From Variovorax beijingensis (GTDB lineage: Bacteria; Pseudomonadota; Gammaproteobacteria; Burkholderiales; Burkholderiaceae_C), in contig NZ_VIVL01000008.1 in assembly GCF_007828835.1 (NCBI RefSeq), positions 124,001-188,000 on the forward strand: DNA of 64,000 nt, written 5' to 3'. The position numbers and the translations under genes are program-made. Below the pieces are notes generated by a model. The model saw only the letters and a list, made by a program, of their open reading frames with translations, was not told where the DNA came from and did not search any database. This document shows, one piece after another, positions 8,734-18,074 of the stretch (positions within the stretch are counted from its first letter, which is position 1; every line of letters begins with the position of its first letter).

Positions 8734-9972
8734 GTGAAACGATCCGAACTGTATGCCTTGGTCTGGCAGACACCGCTTCGCCATCTGGGGCCGAATCTCG
8801 GCCTGTCCGATGTCGGACTCTCCAAGCTCTGCCGCCGATACAACATCCCTGTTCCACCAGTTGGCTATTGGACCCGTCTCGCGGCCGGCAAGATCTGTGT
8901 GCAGGCCCCGCTGCCGCCTTCCGACGTCGATCACGAAATCCACCTGCCGGAGAAAGACACCACGGCGGCCCGCTCCTCCGACGCCACGAGGATTCAGCAG
9001 GTCCAGCAAGCGTTTTCCCGGGCCAGGGACGCAGTTGTGCTGCAGCCCATTGATGTACCGCCCTCACTCGATCATTGCCACCCGCTGGTGGCGAAGACCG
9101 CTCGCTTTTTTCAGTCCATCGAGCGCGATGAGGCGAAGTTGGCGGTGCAGGCGGAAGAAGCCAGGCGACTGCGCAAGCCCTTCTTCGGCGGCATGTCGAG
9201 CCACAGGATGACCACGGGCCGGTACGTCGCCGGCAGCGGTTGCCTGCGCATCACCGCGACCCTGGCCCACATCGACTGGATTCTGCGTTTCCACGAAGCG
9301 CTCATCCGGGGACTGATCGCCGGAGGCTGCCAGGTCGTCGCTGGCCGGGGAGACGCATCGAACACGGTTGAGATCCGGCGCGCGGGCGGCGCCATCAGGC
9401 TGAACTTCTCCGAACAGGTGGAGAAGATCGCGCAACCCAAGCGCCAAGATTTCCTCCTTCATCGGGATGAGTACAGGGCCCTCGATGGCTACAAGCTGAA
9501 GCTGGAGAGAGACTGGCACGTCATCGCCCGCCAGTGGACAGGCAGCCGCGAACAACTGGAGCAGCAACTCCCGGAGATCACACGCGCCCTGATCGCATTC
9601 CCGGAAGCCGAAGCACTCAGGTCCAAGCTGCTGGCCGAAGAAACCGCCATCCGACGAAAGCAGGAGCGGGAAGCAGCCCAGGCACACAACATCGCGATGG
9701 CCGCAGAGCAGGCGCATGCGCAGCGCCGGGAAGCGCGGGCGAATCAACTGCCTCGCGCCGTCGCGGTCGGCCAGTCCCTGGCGACCTATCACAGTGCCCT
9801 GGATGTGCTGTCGCGCCTGGAGGGAATCGCCGGCGATCAACCCGAGGACGACGCATTGCGTGCATGGATCGCACTCGTGCGAAGCAGCCTCAAGGACCCC
9901 GTGCATGAACTGGCCGACGCATTGCGTGCCGAAGCGGCGCAGCCGGAACGGCCGCTTTGGTGGCCGGCGTGA
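8734..9972 (+). CDS. Unknown protein with N-terminal HTH-like segment
   Basis: 412 residues from the GTG at 8734, which has GGAG six bases upstream; ATGs at 8722 and 8728 are alternatives with poorer spacing. The N-terminus ('KRSELYALVW', then 'LSDVGLSKLCRRYNIPVPPV' and 'GYWTRLAAGK') matches a pattern seen in uncharacterised proteins of accessory regions and looks like a helix-turn-helix. Residues about 330-380 form a charged coiled coil (many Q, E, R, A). It may be a DNA-binding protein of the island. No catalytic motif was seen. It is followed 53 bp later by another unknown gene on the same strand. Confidence 0.65.
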   Translation: MKRSELYALVWQTPLRHLGPNLGLSDVGLSKLCRRYNIPVPPVGYWTRLAAGKICVQAPLPPSDVDHEIHLPEKDTTAARSSDATRIQQVQQAFSRARDAVVLQPIDVPPSLDHCHPLVAKTARFFQSIERDEAKLAVQAEEARRLRKPFFGGMSSHRMTTGRYVAGSGCLRITATLAHIDWILRFHEALIRGLIAGGCQVVAGRGDASNTVEIRRAGGAIRLNFSEQVEKIAQPKRQDFLLHRDEYRALDGYKLKLERDWHVIARQWTGSREQLEQQLPEITRALIAFPEAEALRSKLLAEETAIRRKQEREAAQAHNIAMAAEQAHAQRREARANQLPRAVAVGQSLATYHSALDVLSRLEGIAGDQPEDDALRAWIALVRSSLKDPVHELADALRAEAAQPERPLWWPA

Positions 9973-10025
9973 GGCGCCGCCCCAGACCACATCACCAACC
10001 TTCGCAGAAACGTTCGGAACCCGAC

Positions 10026-10466
10026 ATGGCCGAAAACCGCCGAATCCTTGCGCACGTTCTCATCGAAATGAACCCGCTCGCGGATCAGGGCGCTGACGCA
10101 ACCAAGGCCGCATTGCGATCGGCAATTCAGGTGGGCCTGAATGCCCAAGTCCTGGAGCTGAACGTCTATCCGATCGCCGCGGAAGATAGTGCGCGTCATG
10201 TGAAGGCCCAGATCCCGCACTCAGACCCCTCCGACCACGACCAGGTCGTCGAAGAGTACTTGCACAGCGGCATGCAGGTGCAGATCTATCGCGATGCTGG
10301 GCCTAAATCGCCGCCCACCTACTACGCCGTGGTCACGAACCCGAACGTGAAGAACCCCAGCGGAGCGGTTATCGAGTCAAAGTCCTATGCTGAACTGAAG
10401 CAAGTCGCCGAAGCACGAGCCGAGCGCAAGGCATTCCTGCTGGAAAGGAAGAGGGAAGGTCGTTGA
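10026..10466 (+). CDS. Hypothetical protein
   Basis: 146 residues from the ATG at 10026. No recognised family. It is soluble, mixed alpha/beta in appearance, with a lysine/arginine-rich amphipathic C-terminal helix ('EARAERKAFLLERKREGR'). It sits between the HTH-like gene and an AlpA-like regulator, all on the same strand, and is probably part of the same accessory segment. Coding status is moderately supported by length and codon use. Confidence 0.5.
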   Translation: MAENRRILAHVLIEMNPLADQGADATKAALRSAIQVGLNAQVLELNVYPIAAEDSARHVKAQIPHSDPSDHDQVVEEYLHSGMQVQIYRDAGPKSPPTYYAVVTNPNVKNPSGAVIESKSYAELKQVAEARAERKAFLLERKREGR

Positions 10467-10658
10467 GAGGGGATCGGTCATAGGGCAGAGAGCTTGAACG
10501 CTCGCCATGCACTGAACGCCCTTCTCCGATTTCCACGCCTATGCTGTCGTGCGCCTCGCATCGCTCTGGCGAGTTGGTTCCAGCAGACATCGCTGACAAC
10601 CTTCGGACGTCCCGCAACGGCATTGGACGCGCTGCGGAAGAACCGAAAGGCAATGCCC

Positions 10659-10997
10659 ATGCGAGCCCAAACCAGCCATGAATCGAGCGCGTTCGTCGCC
10701 GGCGATCCCACCGCTCAACGAGCCCTGCAAGCGGCACGTCTGCTGCAAGAGGCACTCACGCTTCTCTGCTCCGACTCAACGATGCCGCTGGCGCAGACAA
10801 TCAGGCGCGCCCCCGACAGGCTTCTGAGACTGCCTGAAGTCGAGCGCCTCACCGGCCTGCGCAGGTCAGCCATTTACGAACAAATGCGCAGGGGCATCTT
10901 TCCGCGGTCGGTGAAAGCCGGACAGCGCACCGCGGCATGGCCGGAGAGCGCGGTGCAATCGTGGATCGCGGAGCGCATGAACGGGCGCACGACCTGA
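10659..10997 (+). CDS. AlpA family phage/island regulatory protein
   Basis: 112 residues. The C-terminal half 'DRLLRLPEVERLTGLRRSAI' followed by 'YEQMRRGIFPRSVKAG' and 'AWPESAVQSWI' is the MerR-like winged helix of AlpA proteins, which act as excisionase-like or integrase-activating regulators of P4-type islands. The start at 10659 was chosen because AAAGG lies 8 bp upstream; a longer reading from 10494 has no ribosome site. It suggests that the 7-11 kb region is the remains of an integrative element, perhaps related to the integrase at 27-28 kb. Confidence 0.75.
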   Translation: MRAQTSHESSAFVAGDPTAQRALQAARLLQEALTLLCSDSTMPLAQTIRRAPDRLLRLPEVERLTGLRRSAIYEQMRRGIFPRSVKAGQRTAAWPESAVQSWIAERMNGRTT

Positions 10998-11172
10998 TTC
11001 AACAAGCCGGACCGAGCCGCCCGAACGGCGCGAACCTGCTCTTGGCAAGCGGTCAGGACAGCGCATCCTTCACGCCAGCGGACAGGCCCTCCCGGCGACT
11101 CTCCTCCTCGCAGGGAACTGGTGCTGCCGACCTCAAGCAGGCCTTCATCTCGGCACCCTGAACGTCAGCACT

Positions 11173-11190
11173 GCAGCGGTTGCTGCCGGT
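11173..11190. repeat. 18-bp direct repeat, left copy
   Basis: GCAGCGGTTGCTGCCGGT, repeated without mismatch at 26112-26129. The two copies bracket the organosulfur cluster. They could be a dispersed intergenic repeat or the scar of an insertion. Confidence 0.6.
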
Positions 11191-11384
11191 CGCTGATGGG
11201 AGGTCGATGGCAGCAATCAGGCCAGAAGCGGGCGTCCAACAAGCACGACGGTCCGTATGCCGGCCTGTGGAGATACCAGCCCCATCGAAGCGCCTCTGAG
11301 GTCAGCTGCGTTCGCACTCAACGATGAGAAGGCAACCCACCACAATGACCACGGGTACGCAAACACCCAGTGATCCTTGATTGT

Positions 11385-11407
11385 GCGCATGCTCAACGCG
11401 CATGCGC
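11385..11407 (-). terminator. Stem-loop downstream of the sulfur operon
   Basis: GCGCATGC (11385-11392), 7-nt loop, GCATGCGC (11400-11407). It lies 26 bp past the stop of the last minus-strand gene. No T-tract follows, so it is a weak terminator candidate or an mRNA 3' stabiliser. Confidence 0.3.
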
Positions 11408-11432
11408 GGGAAATCTCAGCAACGCTTGGGCG

Positions 11433-12674
11433 TCAGGTGTACCAGCTCGGCTCCGGGATCTGTCCTCTCAGCGCATAGGCGCCGACCTCGCGCCGCTTGT
11501 AGGCGATCGGGTCATGCAGCGAGTGCGTGCGGATGTTGCGCCAGAAAATGTCGAGCCCAACCGCATTCGCCGTCGCGCGCGCACCGGTCACCTCGAACAC
11601 CTTGGTGCCGATCTCCAGCCCGATGTCCACGGCCGCCTGCTTGGCCGCGGCGATGCGCACCGCGACCCTTCCGCGCGCTGCGGGCGTCAGCGCATCGCGG
11701 TCGGCATGCAGCAGCGTGGAGATTTCGGCGCCGACCGAATTGGCCAGCTCTTCCGCCGCCCACAGGCGCGATTGCAGCGTGCCGTAGGCCTCCAGGATGT
11801 ACCACTCCTCGCCCGCGGCCTCCTTGTTGTCGCCGCCGTAGGGCCAGGCGCGCGTCTTCTCCCGCGTGTAGCCCGCGGCCGTCTTCAGCGCGCCTTCGGC
11901 GATGCCGAGGTAGAAGTTCGCAAAGACCAGCTGGATCGCGGGCAGGTTCAGCGTCTCGTAGGCGCGCTGCTGGTAGACCTTGTCGACATAGCCCGCGGCG
12001 CTCGCCCAGTCTATACGCACGTCGTTGATGGTGACGCCGCCCGATTCAGTCAGCCGCTGGCCCAGATGGTCCCAGTCGTCGTGGTAGACGATGCCGTCCT
12101 GCTTCGACGGCACGATGGCGAAGATGTGCTTGTCGGTGCCCTGCAGCACGCCTTCAAGCACAGTGAGGTCCGAGACCTTGGAGCCGGTCGAGAACGACTT
12201 GCGGCCGTTGTAGGCCAGCTGTCCGTCGATCTCGGTGATCACCAGGTCGCCGTCGCGCGGGTTCACCGCGCCGCCGAAGAACAGGTCGTTGGCCGTGTAA
12301 AGCGCCTCCACCGTCTCGATCTGCGCCGGCGTGCCCACCAGGTGCACCGCCCAGGCCCAAAGGTAGTGGTAGCCCAACAGTTGACCGACAGAGCCGTCAC
12401 CCGAGGCCACGATGCGGATCACCTTGTAGGCCGTGTCCCAGTGCTGCCCCGCCCCGCCGTGCTGCACGGGACCCAGCAGCGTGGTGAGGCCTGCGTCTTT
12501 CAGCAACTGCACTTCGGCTGTCGGCACGGCCTGCCGGCGGTCGCGTGCCACCTGGTCGACCGCGAGGATCGCGGCGACCTCGGCGGCGCGGGCCAGCCAC
12601 TGTGGCGCGTCGGCGGGACGCGGCTTTCCTTGCCAGGGCGATGTCTTGAGCGCTTGCTCGAGCGTGAGGCTCAT
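11433..12674 (-). CDS. DszC/SfnC-like flavin-dependent monooxygenase (acyl-CoA dehydrogenase fold)
   Basis: 413 residues. Acyl-CoA-dehydrogenase-like fold of the DszC/MsuC branch, which uses FMNH2 from a separate reductase to oxygenate sulfur compounds. Signs are 'NGRKSFSTGSKVSD' and 'DHLGQRLTESGGV' in the flavin/beta domain, and the C-terminal 'WRNIRTHSLHDPIAYKRREV' typical of this branch. The ATG at 12674 has AGGAG 8 bp upstream, so the longer reading to 12713 is rejected. Last gene of the minus-strand organosulfur operon, 44 bp after the ABC ATPase. The exact substrate is unknown. Confidence 0.85.
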   Translation of the reverse strand: MSLTLEQALKTSPWQGKPRPADAPQWLARAAEVAAILAVDQVARDRRQAVPTAEVQLLKDAGLTTLLGPVQHGGAGQHWDTAYKVIRIVASGDGSVGQLLGYHYLWAWAVHLVGTPAQIETVEALYTANDLFFGGAVNPRDGDLVITEIDGQLAYNGRKSFSTGSKVSDLTVLEGVLQGTDKHIFAIVPSKQDGIVYHDDWDHLGQRLTESGGVTINDVRIDWASAAGYVDKVYQQRAYETLNLPAIQLVFANFYLGIAEGALKTAAGYTREKTRAWPYGGDNKEAAGEEWYILEAYGTLQSRLWAAEELANSVGAEISTLLHADRDALTPAARGRVAVRIAAAKQAAVDIGLEIGTKVFEVTGARATANAVGLDIFWRNIRTHSLHDPIAYKRREVGAYALRGQIPEPSWYT

Positions 12675-12718
12675 GGTGCGAACTCCTGATGAAACGTTGA
12701 AACAAAGCGCCACGGCCT

Positions 12719-13495
12719 TCAGGCCGTAGCTTCGGAAGCAGCGCCGGCTACAACGCCTTCGCCGAAATAGAAAGACTGGATGTCGGCACGCTCGCGCAGG
12801 GCCCGTGCATCGCCACTCAAGACCGCGACGCCGGCATCGAGGACGGTCGCGCGGTCGGCGTACTGCAGCGCCACGGTGGAGTTCTGCTCGGCGACGAGGA
12901 TCGACAGGCCCTCTTCGCGGTTGAGCCGCCTCAGCTGCTCGAAGATGTCGCGCACCACCAGCGGTGCCAGCCCCATCGACGGCTCGTCGAGCACCAGCAG
13001 CCGGGGCCGCGACATCAGCGCGCGGCCGATGGCCGTCATCTGCTGTTCGCCGCCGGAGCTCAGGCCGGCGAGCGTGCGTCGCCTTTCCTTCAGCTTGGGA
13101 AAGATCGCGTAGACCCGCGCCAAGTCTTCGGCGGCTTGCGCGCGCCGCGCGCTGCGACCGAGCGCGCCGGTCAGCAGGTTCTCTTCCACCGTCAGCGTGC
13201 GAAAGCAGTGGCGGCCCTCCAGCACCTGCACCAGGCCCAGCCGCACGAGGTCGGCCGGGCTCGTGCGGCCGGTGTCGCGTCCGTCGAAGACGATGCGCCC
13301 GGCCGTGACCTCGCCGCGCTCGGCCGGCAGCAGGTTCGACACCGCCTTGAGCGTGGTCGACTTGCCCGCCCCGTTGGCGCCGAGCAGCGCGTGGACCTCG
13401 CCGGCGCGCACATCGAGGCTCACGCCGTGCAGCGCGACGATCGAGCGCTGGTACGTGGCCGCGACCGCTTCGATGCGCAACAAGGGGGCCGTCAC
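12719..13495 (-). CDS. Branched-chain-amino-acid-type ABC importer ATPase (LivF-like)
   Basis: 258 residues with Walker A 'GANGAGKSTT', ABC signature 'LSSGGEQQM', Walker B 'LLVLDEPS' and the LivF-type segment 'EGRHCFRTLTVEENL'. The start is a GTG at 13495, two bases from the stop of the preceding sfnB-like gene, implying tight coupling. With the LivG, LivH, LivM and binding-protein genes upstream it completes a HAAT-family importer. Given the surrounding monooxygenases the cargo is probably an organosulfur compound rather than leucine (inference). Confidence 0.92.
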   Translation of the reverse strand: MTAPLLRIEAVAATYQRSIVALHGVSLDVRAGEVHALLGANGAGKSTTLKAVSNLLPAERGEVTAGRIVFDGRDTGRTSPADLVRLGLVQVLEGRHCFRTLTVEENLLTGALGRSARRAQAAEDLARVYAIFPKLKERRRTLAGLSSGGEQQMTAIGRALMSRPRLLVLDEPSMGLAPLVVRDIFEQLRRLNREEGLSILVAEQNSTVALQYADRATVLDAGVAVLSGDARALRERADIQSFYFGEGVVAGAASEATA

Positions 13496-13496
13496 C

Positions 13497-14756
13497 TCAG
13501 CTCCACGCGTGGAACGGCGGCTTCACGCCATTGAGGAAGTAGTTGCCCACGATGGCGTACTTCCAGCGCACGGGGTCGTGCAGCGTGTGCGTGCGCGCGT
13601 TGCGCCAGTGGCGATCGAGGTTGTACTGGCCCAGTGTGGAGCGCGTGCCCGCCAGCTCGAACAGCTTGTTGGTCGCCAGGATCGCGATTTCGGTGGAGAG
13701 TACCTTGGCCTCGGCCGTCGCGATCTGCGCTGCGGCCACGCTGTCGGCGCCGGGCGCGGCCACCGCGCGGTCGATGGCGCGGCCGGCGCGCTCCAGCAGC
13801 GCTTCGCTCGCATGCAGGCGGATCTGCAGATCGCCCACGGCCTGGATCGAGTACGGGTCTTCCCATGCGTGGTCGCGCTGGCTGTCGATCCACGGGCGCG
13901 TCTTGGTGCGGATGAAATCGATCGTCTCCGCGATGGTTCCGCGCGCAATGCCCACGTCGACCGCCGCCTGGATGATCTGGAAGATCGCGCCATCGGCCGA
14001 AGGCGTGTCGTAGCCCTTGAACGCCGGGATCAGGTGCGACTTGGGCACCTTCACATGGTCGATGACCACCGTGCCGCTGAGCGTGGTGCGCTGGCCGAAG
14101 GCCGACCAGTCGTCGATCACCGTGAGGCCCGGCGCATTGCGATCGGCCACCACGTACCAGGTGTTTCCCGCTTCGTCGTTGGCCACGATGGGCACGTAGT
14201 GCGCGAGCAGCGCGCCGGTTGAATAGAACTTCTTGCCCGTGACCACCACGTGGTCGCCCGCGTCGGTGAAGCGCGTCTCGAAATCGGCGGCGCGCTTCGA
14301 CCCCGACTCCGAGAACGCATTGCCCCAGCGCACGCCGCGAAGAAAGTCGGCGAAGAAAATCTTCTGCTGCGCGGTATCGGACACCGTGCGCACCGCGGCA
14401 ACGAAGCCCAGGTGGTTCTGCGTGATCTGCCCGAGCGACGGGTCGGCCGCCGAGATGATCGCGATCACCTCGGCCAGCGTGGCGTACGACACCTCCGCGC
14501 CACCGAAGGCCTTGGGCACGTTAATGGCCCAGAGGCCGCTTTGTGAGTAGGCGTCGATCTCCTCGACCGGCCAGCGGCGCAGGCGGTCGCGCTCGGAGGC
14601 GCCGACGATCAGCCGGGCGGCCAGCGCGTGCGCCACGGCAATGGCCTCGGCGTCGTCGCGGATCACATGCGCGGGCGTGTCGGACAGTGGCAGGCCGGGC
14701 ACGGGATCGTTGGCGGCGGCTGATGCGGGTGCAGAGGGTTGGAGAACGGCGGGCAT
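13497..14756 (-). CDS. sfnB: SfnB family sulfur acquisition oxidoreductase
   Basis: 419 residues. Acyl-CoA-dehydrogenase-like flavoprotein of the SfnB family associated with dimethylsulfone use. Diagnostic segments are 'VIRDDAEAIAVAHALAA' near residue 30, 'IDAYSQSGLWAINVP', 'TGKKFYSTGALLAH' and 'ARTHTLHDPVRWKYA' near the C-terminus. It is inserted between the binding protein and the LivF-like ATPase of the ABC importer, so transporter and enzyme are co-expressed. The precise reaction of SfnB is not established; an oxygenation or desaturation of a sulfur compound is usually assumed. Confidence 0.88.
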   Translation of the reverse strand: MPAVLQPSAPASAAANDPVPGLPLSDTPAHVIRDDAEAIAVAHALAARLIVGASERDRLRRWPVEEIDAYSQSGLWAINVPKAFGGAEVSYATLAEVIAIISAADPSLGQITQNHLGFVAAVRTVSDTAQQKIFFADFLRGVRWGNAFSESGSKRAADFETRFTDAGDHVVVTGKKFYSTGALLAHYVPIVANDEAGNTWYVVADRNAPGLTVIDDWSAFGQRTTLSGTVVIDHVKVPKSHLIPAFKGYDTPSADGAIFQIIQAAVDVGIARGTIAETIDFIRTKTRPWIDSQRDHAWEDPYSIQAVGDLQIRLHASEALLERAGRAIDRAVAAPGADSVAAAQIATAEAKVLSTEIAILATNKLFELAGTRSTLGQYNLDRHWRNARTHTLHDPVRWKYAIVGNYFLNGVKPPFHAWS

Positions 14757-14795
14757 GGAATGGGCTTTCCTTTCAGGTGCGAGTGGGCGTGCGGA

Positions 14796-16118
14796 TCAGT
14801 CGTCGATGCTCTTGCGCACCTTCACGTTCTTCTCTTTCGCATAGGCCAGCGAAGATTTCTCGATGATCGGACGCAGCAGTTTCCAGTCGGGCGCGATCCA
14901 GTCGGACACCACGTTCCACTTGCTGCCGTCCCACTGCTGGAAGGCCACGCGGCCGCCGCCTTCGTGGTTGTCCCAGGTCACGTTGATCGAATGGAACAGG
15001 CCCTTGGCGCCGAGCGCGGCGACGCGCGCCTCGTCGATCTTCAGGTTCTCCAGGCCCCAGCGGATCTCGTCGCCGGTGAGCGTGCGCTTGCCGAACTTCG
15101 CCTGCGCGATGCGGATGGCCTCGACGTTGAGGATGCCGTTGAGCACGCCCAGGTTGTGATAGACGCTGCCGATGCGCTTGGGGTCCTGCAGGTTGCCCTT
15201 GCCGGCGCCGTACACGACCTTGGTGATGTCCTGCAGCACCGGGTACTGCGCGCCGGCCGCCACGGTGGTGATGGCCACGTAGCCCTTGGCCGCATCGCCC
15301 GCCGGGATCACGTCTTCTTCGGAGTTGGACCACACGTTGCCCACGATGTGGTCGACCGGAAAGCCCGTCTTCTGCGCCGTCTTGAGCGCCACCGGGTTCA
15401 TCACGCCCCAACCGCGCAGCACCACGTAGTCGGGCTTCACGCGGCGGATGGTGAGCCATTGCGACTGCTGCTCGTTGCCCGGGTGCGGCACCTCGATCTG
15501 CTGCAGCGTGAAGCCGTACTTCTTGGCGAGCAGCTCGTAGACCGGGATCGTTTCCTTGCCGTAAGGCGAGCCGTGGTACAGCACCACGATCTTCTTGCCC
15601 TTGAGCTTGTCGGTGCCGCCCTCCTTGCCCGCGATGTAGTTCACGATGCCCGAGGTCTCGCTGTACGGGTTGAGCAGCAGCGGAAAGATGTACTTGAACA
15701 CGCGCCCGTCGGTGGTGTCGGTGCGGCCGTGGTTGATGGTGAGCAGCGGCACCTTGTCGGCCGTCACGCGGTCGACGAGCGCATAGGCGATGCCGACCGA
15801 CAGCGGGTTCCAGGTCGCGATGCCGGGGCGTTGCTTGAGGCGCTCGTACACCTCCACGCCGCGCTCCACTTCATATTGCGTCTCGCCCTCTTCCCAGGTC
15901 AGCTTGACGCCGCCCACGCCGCCGTCGCGCGTGTTGATCAGGTTCAGGTAGTCGATGAAGCCGCCGAAGAAGCCCGTGCCGCCGGCCGCGTAGGGGCCGA
16001 CACGGTAGCTCTGCAGCGGGAAGAACTGCTCGTTGCCGTCGGCATGCGCGAACTGCAGGCCGACCAAGGACAGGGTGGCGGCCAGGGCCGCGGTTTTCAG
16101 GTGCTTGAGGAAGGACAT
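14796..16118 (-). CDS. HAAT-type ABC importer substrate-binding protein (LivK-like)
   Basis: 440 residues with a Sec signal peptide (about residues 1-26, hydrophobic 'AALAATLSLVGLQFAHA/DG'). Peripla_BP_6-type periplasmic receptor, somewhat longer than LivK. Visible features include 'KGKKIVVLYHGSPYGKET', typical of the interdomain hinge region. Lies 51 bp downstream of the LivM-like permease and 39 bp before sfnB. In this neighbourhood it probably binds an organosulfur ligand; binding residues cannot be assigned from sequence alone. Confidence 0.9.
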   Translation of the reverse strand: MSFLKHLKTAALAATLSLVGLQFAHADGNEQFFPLQSYRVGPYAAGGTGFFGGFIDYLNLINTRDGGVGGVKLTWEEGETQYEVERGVEVYERLKQRPGIATWNPLSVGIAYALVDRVTADKVPLLTINHGRTDTTDGRVFKYIFPLLLNPYSETSGIVNYIAGKEGGTDKLKGKKIVVLYHGSPYGKETIPVYELLAKKYGFTLQQIEVPHPGNEQQSQWLTIRRVKPDYVVLRGWGVMNPVALKTAQKTGFPVDHIVGNVWSNSEEDVIPAGDAAKGYVAITTVAAGAQYPVLQDITKVVYGAGKGNLQDPKRIGSVYHNLGVLNGILNVEAIRIAQAKFGKRTLTGDEIRWGLENLKIDEARVAALGAKGLFHSINVTWDNHEGGGRVAFQQWDGSKWNVVSDWIAPDWKLLRPIIEKSSLAYAKEKNVKVRKSIDD

Positions 16119-16169
16119 GGTGATGAAGGCTCTTGATGCGAAGGAAAAGGAATCGGGAAAGGTGTGCGC

Positions 16170-17174
16170 TCAGGCCGGCGCGAGCCGCTTGCGTGCGCGG
16201 TCCCACAGGGCGACCAACCCCTGCGGCTCCACGGCGAGAAAGAAAATGATCAGCGCGCCCAGCACGATGCGCTGGCTCATGTCGAGCACGCCCGAATCGA
16301 ACCAGCTACCGAAGAAGAAGCTGCCGGCGCGAGAGAGCAGCAGCGGAAACACCACGATCAGCGCCGCGCCGAAGAAGGCCCCGCGGATCGTCGCGAGCCC
16401 GCCGATGATCACGATGAAAAGAATCTGGAACGAGCGGTCGAGGTTGAAGCCCGCGGGCTCCACGGTGCGCAGGTACACGAAGCCCCACAGCACGCCCGCC
16501 ACGCCGACGATGAACGACGACACCGCGAACGCCAACAGCTTGGTGCGCAGCACCGGCACGCCGATGACGCGCGCGGCCAGCTCGTTGTCGCGCACGGCAA
16601 TAAAGTGGTGGCCCGCCTGCGTGCGGACCAGGCGCCACGCGAGCAGCGTCAGCACGGTGACGATGCTCAGCGAGAAGAGGTAGCGGCCCACGGGCGTGTC
16701 GAACACGATGCCGGCCACTTCGAGCGCGGGGGCGTCGATCACGCCCGAGGCGTTGTCGTTGCTGAACCAACTGAACTTTGTGAGCGCCCATTGGACGAAG
16801 AACTGCGCCGCCAGCGTCGACACCGCGAGGTAGAAACCACGCAGCCGCAGGCTCGGCAGGCCGAACACCAGGCCGACGGCCGTGGCGGCCAGGCCCGCGA
16901 GGCCGATGCTCACGAGCAGCGGCAGCCCTTCCATGCGCAGGTTGAAGTTGTAGGCCGCGAAGGCGCCGACCGCCATGAAGGCCGCGGTGCCCAACGAGAG
17001 CTGGCCCGCATAGCCCGTCAGCAGGTTGAGCCCCACCGCCGCGAGCGACAGCGCGAGAAACGGAATCAACAACGCGTCGAACACATAGCCGGACGCAACG
17101 AACGGCACGACGCCGAAGGCGACGACCAGCACGGCCAGCGGCCAGGTCCAGGGAGACAGAGCGACGGTACGCAT
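16170..17174 (-). CDS. HAAT ABC importer permease (LivM-like)
   Basis: 334 residues, about ten hydrophobic segments. The LivM motif region 'LSLAAVGLNLLTGYAGQLSL' followed by 'GTAAFMAVGAFAA' near residue 40 is clear, and the EAA-like 'VIGVPVLRTKLLAFAVS' coupling segment is present. Starts 3 bp after the LivH-like stop, indicating translational coupling. The 'IAVRDNELAARVIG' loop is typical of the family. Confidence 0.92.
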   Translation of the reverse strand: MRTVALSPWTWPLAVLVVAFGVVPFVASGYVFDALLIPFLALSLAAVGLNLLTGYAGQLSLGTAAFMAVGAFAAYNFNLRMEGLPLLVSIGLAGLAATAVGLVFGLPSLRLRGFYLAVSTLAAQFFVQWALTKFSWFSNDNASGVIDAPALEVAGIVFDTPVGRYLFSLSIVTVLTLLAWRLVRTQAGHHFIAVRDNELAARVIGVPVLRTKLLAFAVSSFIVGVAGVLWGFVYLRTVEPAGFNLDRSFQILFIVIIGGLATIRGAFFGAALIVVFPLLLSRAGSFFFGSWFDSGVLDMSQRIVLGALIIFFLAVEPQGLVALWDRARKRLAPA

Positions 17175-17177
17175 GGC

Positions 17178-18074
17178 TCAGGCGCGCTCCACCAGTTTCT
17201 GCCCGAACAGTCCGCTCGGCCGGATCAGCAGGAACGCCAGCGCCGCCACATAGGCGAACCAGCTCTCGATGCCGCCGCCCACGAAAGGCCCGATGTAGAC
17301 CTCGGCCAGTTTCTCGAGCGCGCCGATCACCAGCCCGCCGACGATGGCGCCGAGGATCGAATCGAAGCCACCGAGCACCAGCACCGGCAGCGCCTTCAGC
17401 ACCACCAGCGAGAGCGAGAACTGCACGCCCAGCCGCGCACCCCACAACAGCCCGGCCACCAGCGCGATGACACCGGCCGCGGCCCACACCGTGGCCCAGA
17501 TGCGCGGCAGCCGAAGGCCCACCGCAATGGCTGCATAGGTGTCGTCCGCGACTGCACGGAACGCCAGGCCCACGCGGGTGTAGCGAAAGAACGCCGAGAG
17601 CAGCGCGACCATCACGGCGGCCGTCGCGGCGGCGAACAGGTCGAAGGTCGAGACCATGATGCCGAGGAACTGCAACGGCTCGTCCGCGATGCCCAGCTCC
17701 AGCGCATGCACCTGCGTGCCCCACACGAGTTGCGCCACGCCCTCGATCACGTACGACAGGCCCAGCGTCGCCATGAACAGCGTGATCGGCGGCTGGTTCA
17801 CCAGCGGGCGCAGCACGGTGCGCTCGATGGCCAGGCCCAGCAGCACCATGAGCGCGAAGGTCAACACGAGCGCCAGCGCAAAAGGCATGTTGCGCTCCAC
17901 CAGGCTCACGAAGGTGAGCGCGGCGAACAGCAGCTGCGCGCCCTGCGCGAAATTGAGCACGCCCGATGTCTTGTAGATCAGCACGAAGCCGATGGCCACG
18001 AGCGAATACATCACGCCCGAGAGCAGGCCGCCGATGAGCACTTCGGCGAAGAAGCTGAGGTCTGAGGCGTCCAT
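17178..18074 (-). CDS. HAAT ABC importer permease (LivH-like)
   Basis: 298 residues, about eight transmembrane helices. LivH signatures are 'LLSGVMYSLVAIGFVLIYKT' near the N-terminus, 'GVLNFAQGAQ' and 'GGFDSILGAIVGGLVIG' near residue 225. Its ATG overlaps the stop of the LivG-like gene (TGATG), so the transporter genes are translationally coupled in the order G-H-M-K, with F separated by sfnB. Confidence 0.93.
   Translation of the reverse strand: MDASDLSFFAEVLIGGLLSGVMYSLVAIGFVLIYKTSGVLNFAQGAQLLFAALTFVSLVERNMPFALALVLTFALMVLLGLAIERTVLRPLVNQPPITLFMATLGLSYVIEGVAQLVWGTQVHALELGIADEPLQFLGIMVSTFDLFAAATAAVMVALLSAFFRYTRVGLAFRAVADDTYAAIAVGLRLPRIWATVWAAAGVIALVAGLLWGARLGVQFSLSLVVLKALPVLVLGGFDSILGAIVGGLVIGALEKLAEVYIGPFVGGGIESWFAYVAALAFLLIRPSGLFGQKLVERA

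Larger units (their letters stand above)
10998..11432. other. Gene-free stretch
   Basis: No supportable gene. Contains an 18-bp sequence repeated at 26112-26129 and a GCGCATGC dyad at 11385-11407. The rest resembles degenerate intergenic DNA. Confidence 0.5.

Noticed and set aside
10494..10658. Upstream part of the AlpA-like ORF
   Set aside because: No ribosome site at 10494, cysteine/arginine-rich unusual composition; the start at 10659 fits better.
16164..18065. 633-residue plus-strand ORF opposite livH/livM-like genes
   Set aside because: Composition typical of antisense GC-rich shadow; the minus strand encodes clear transporters.
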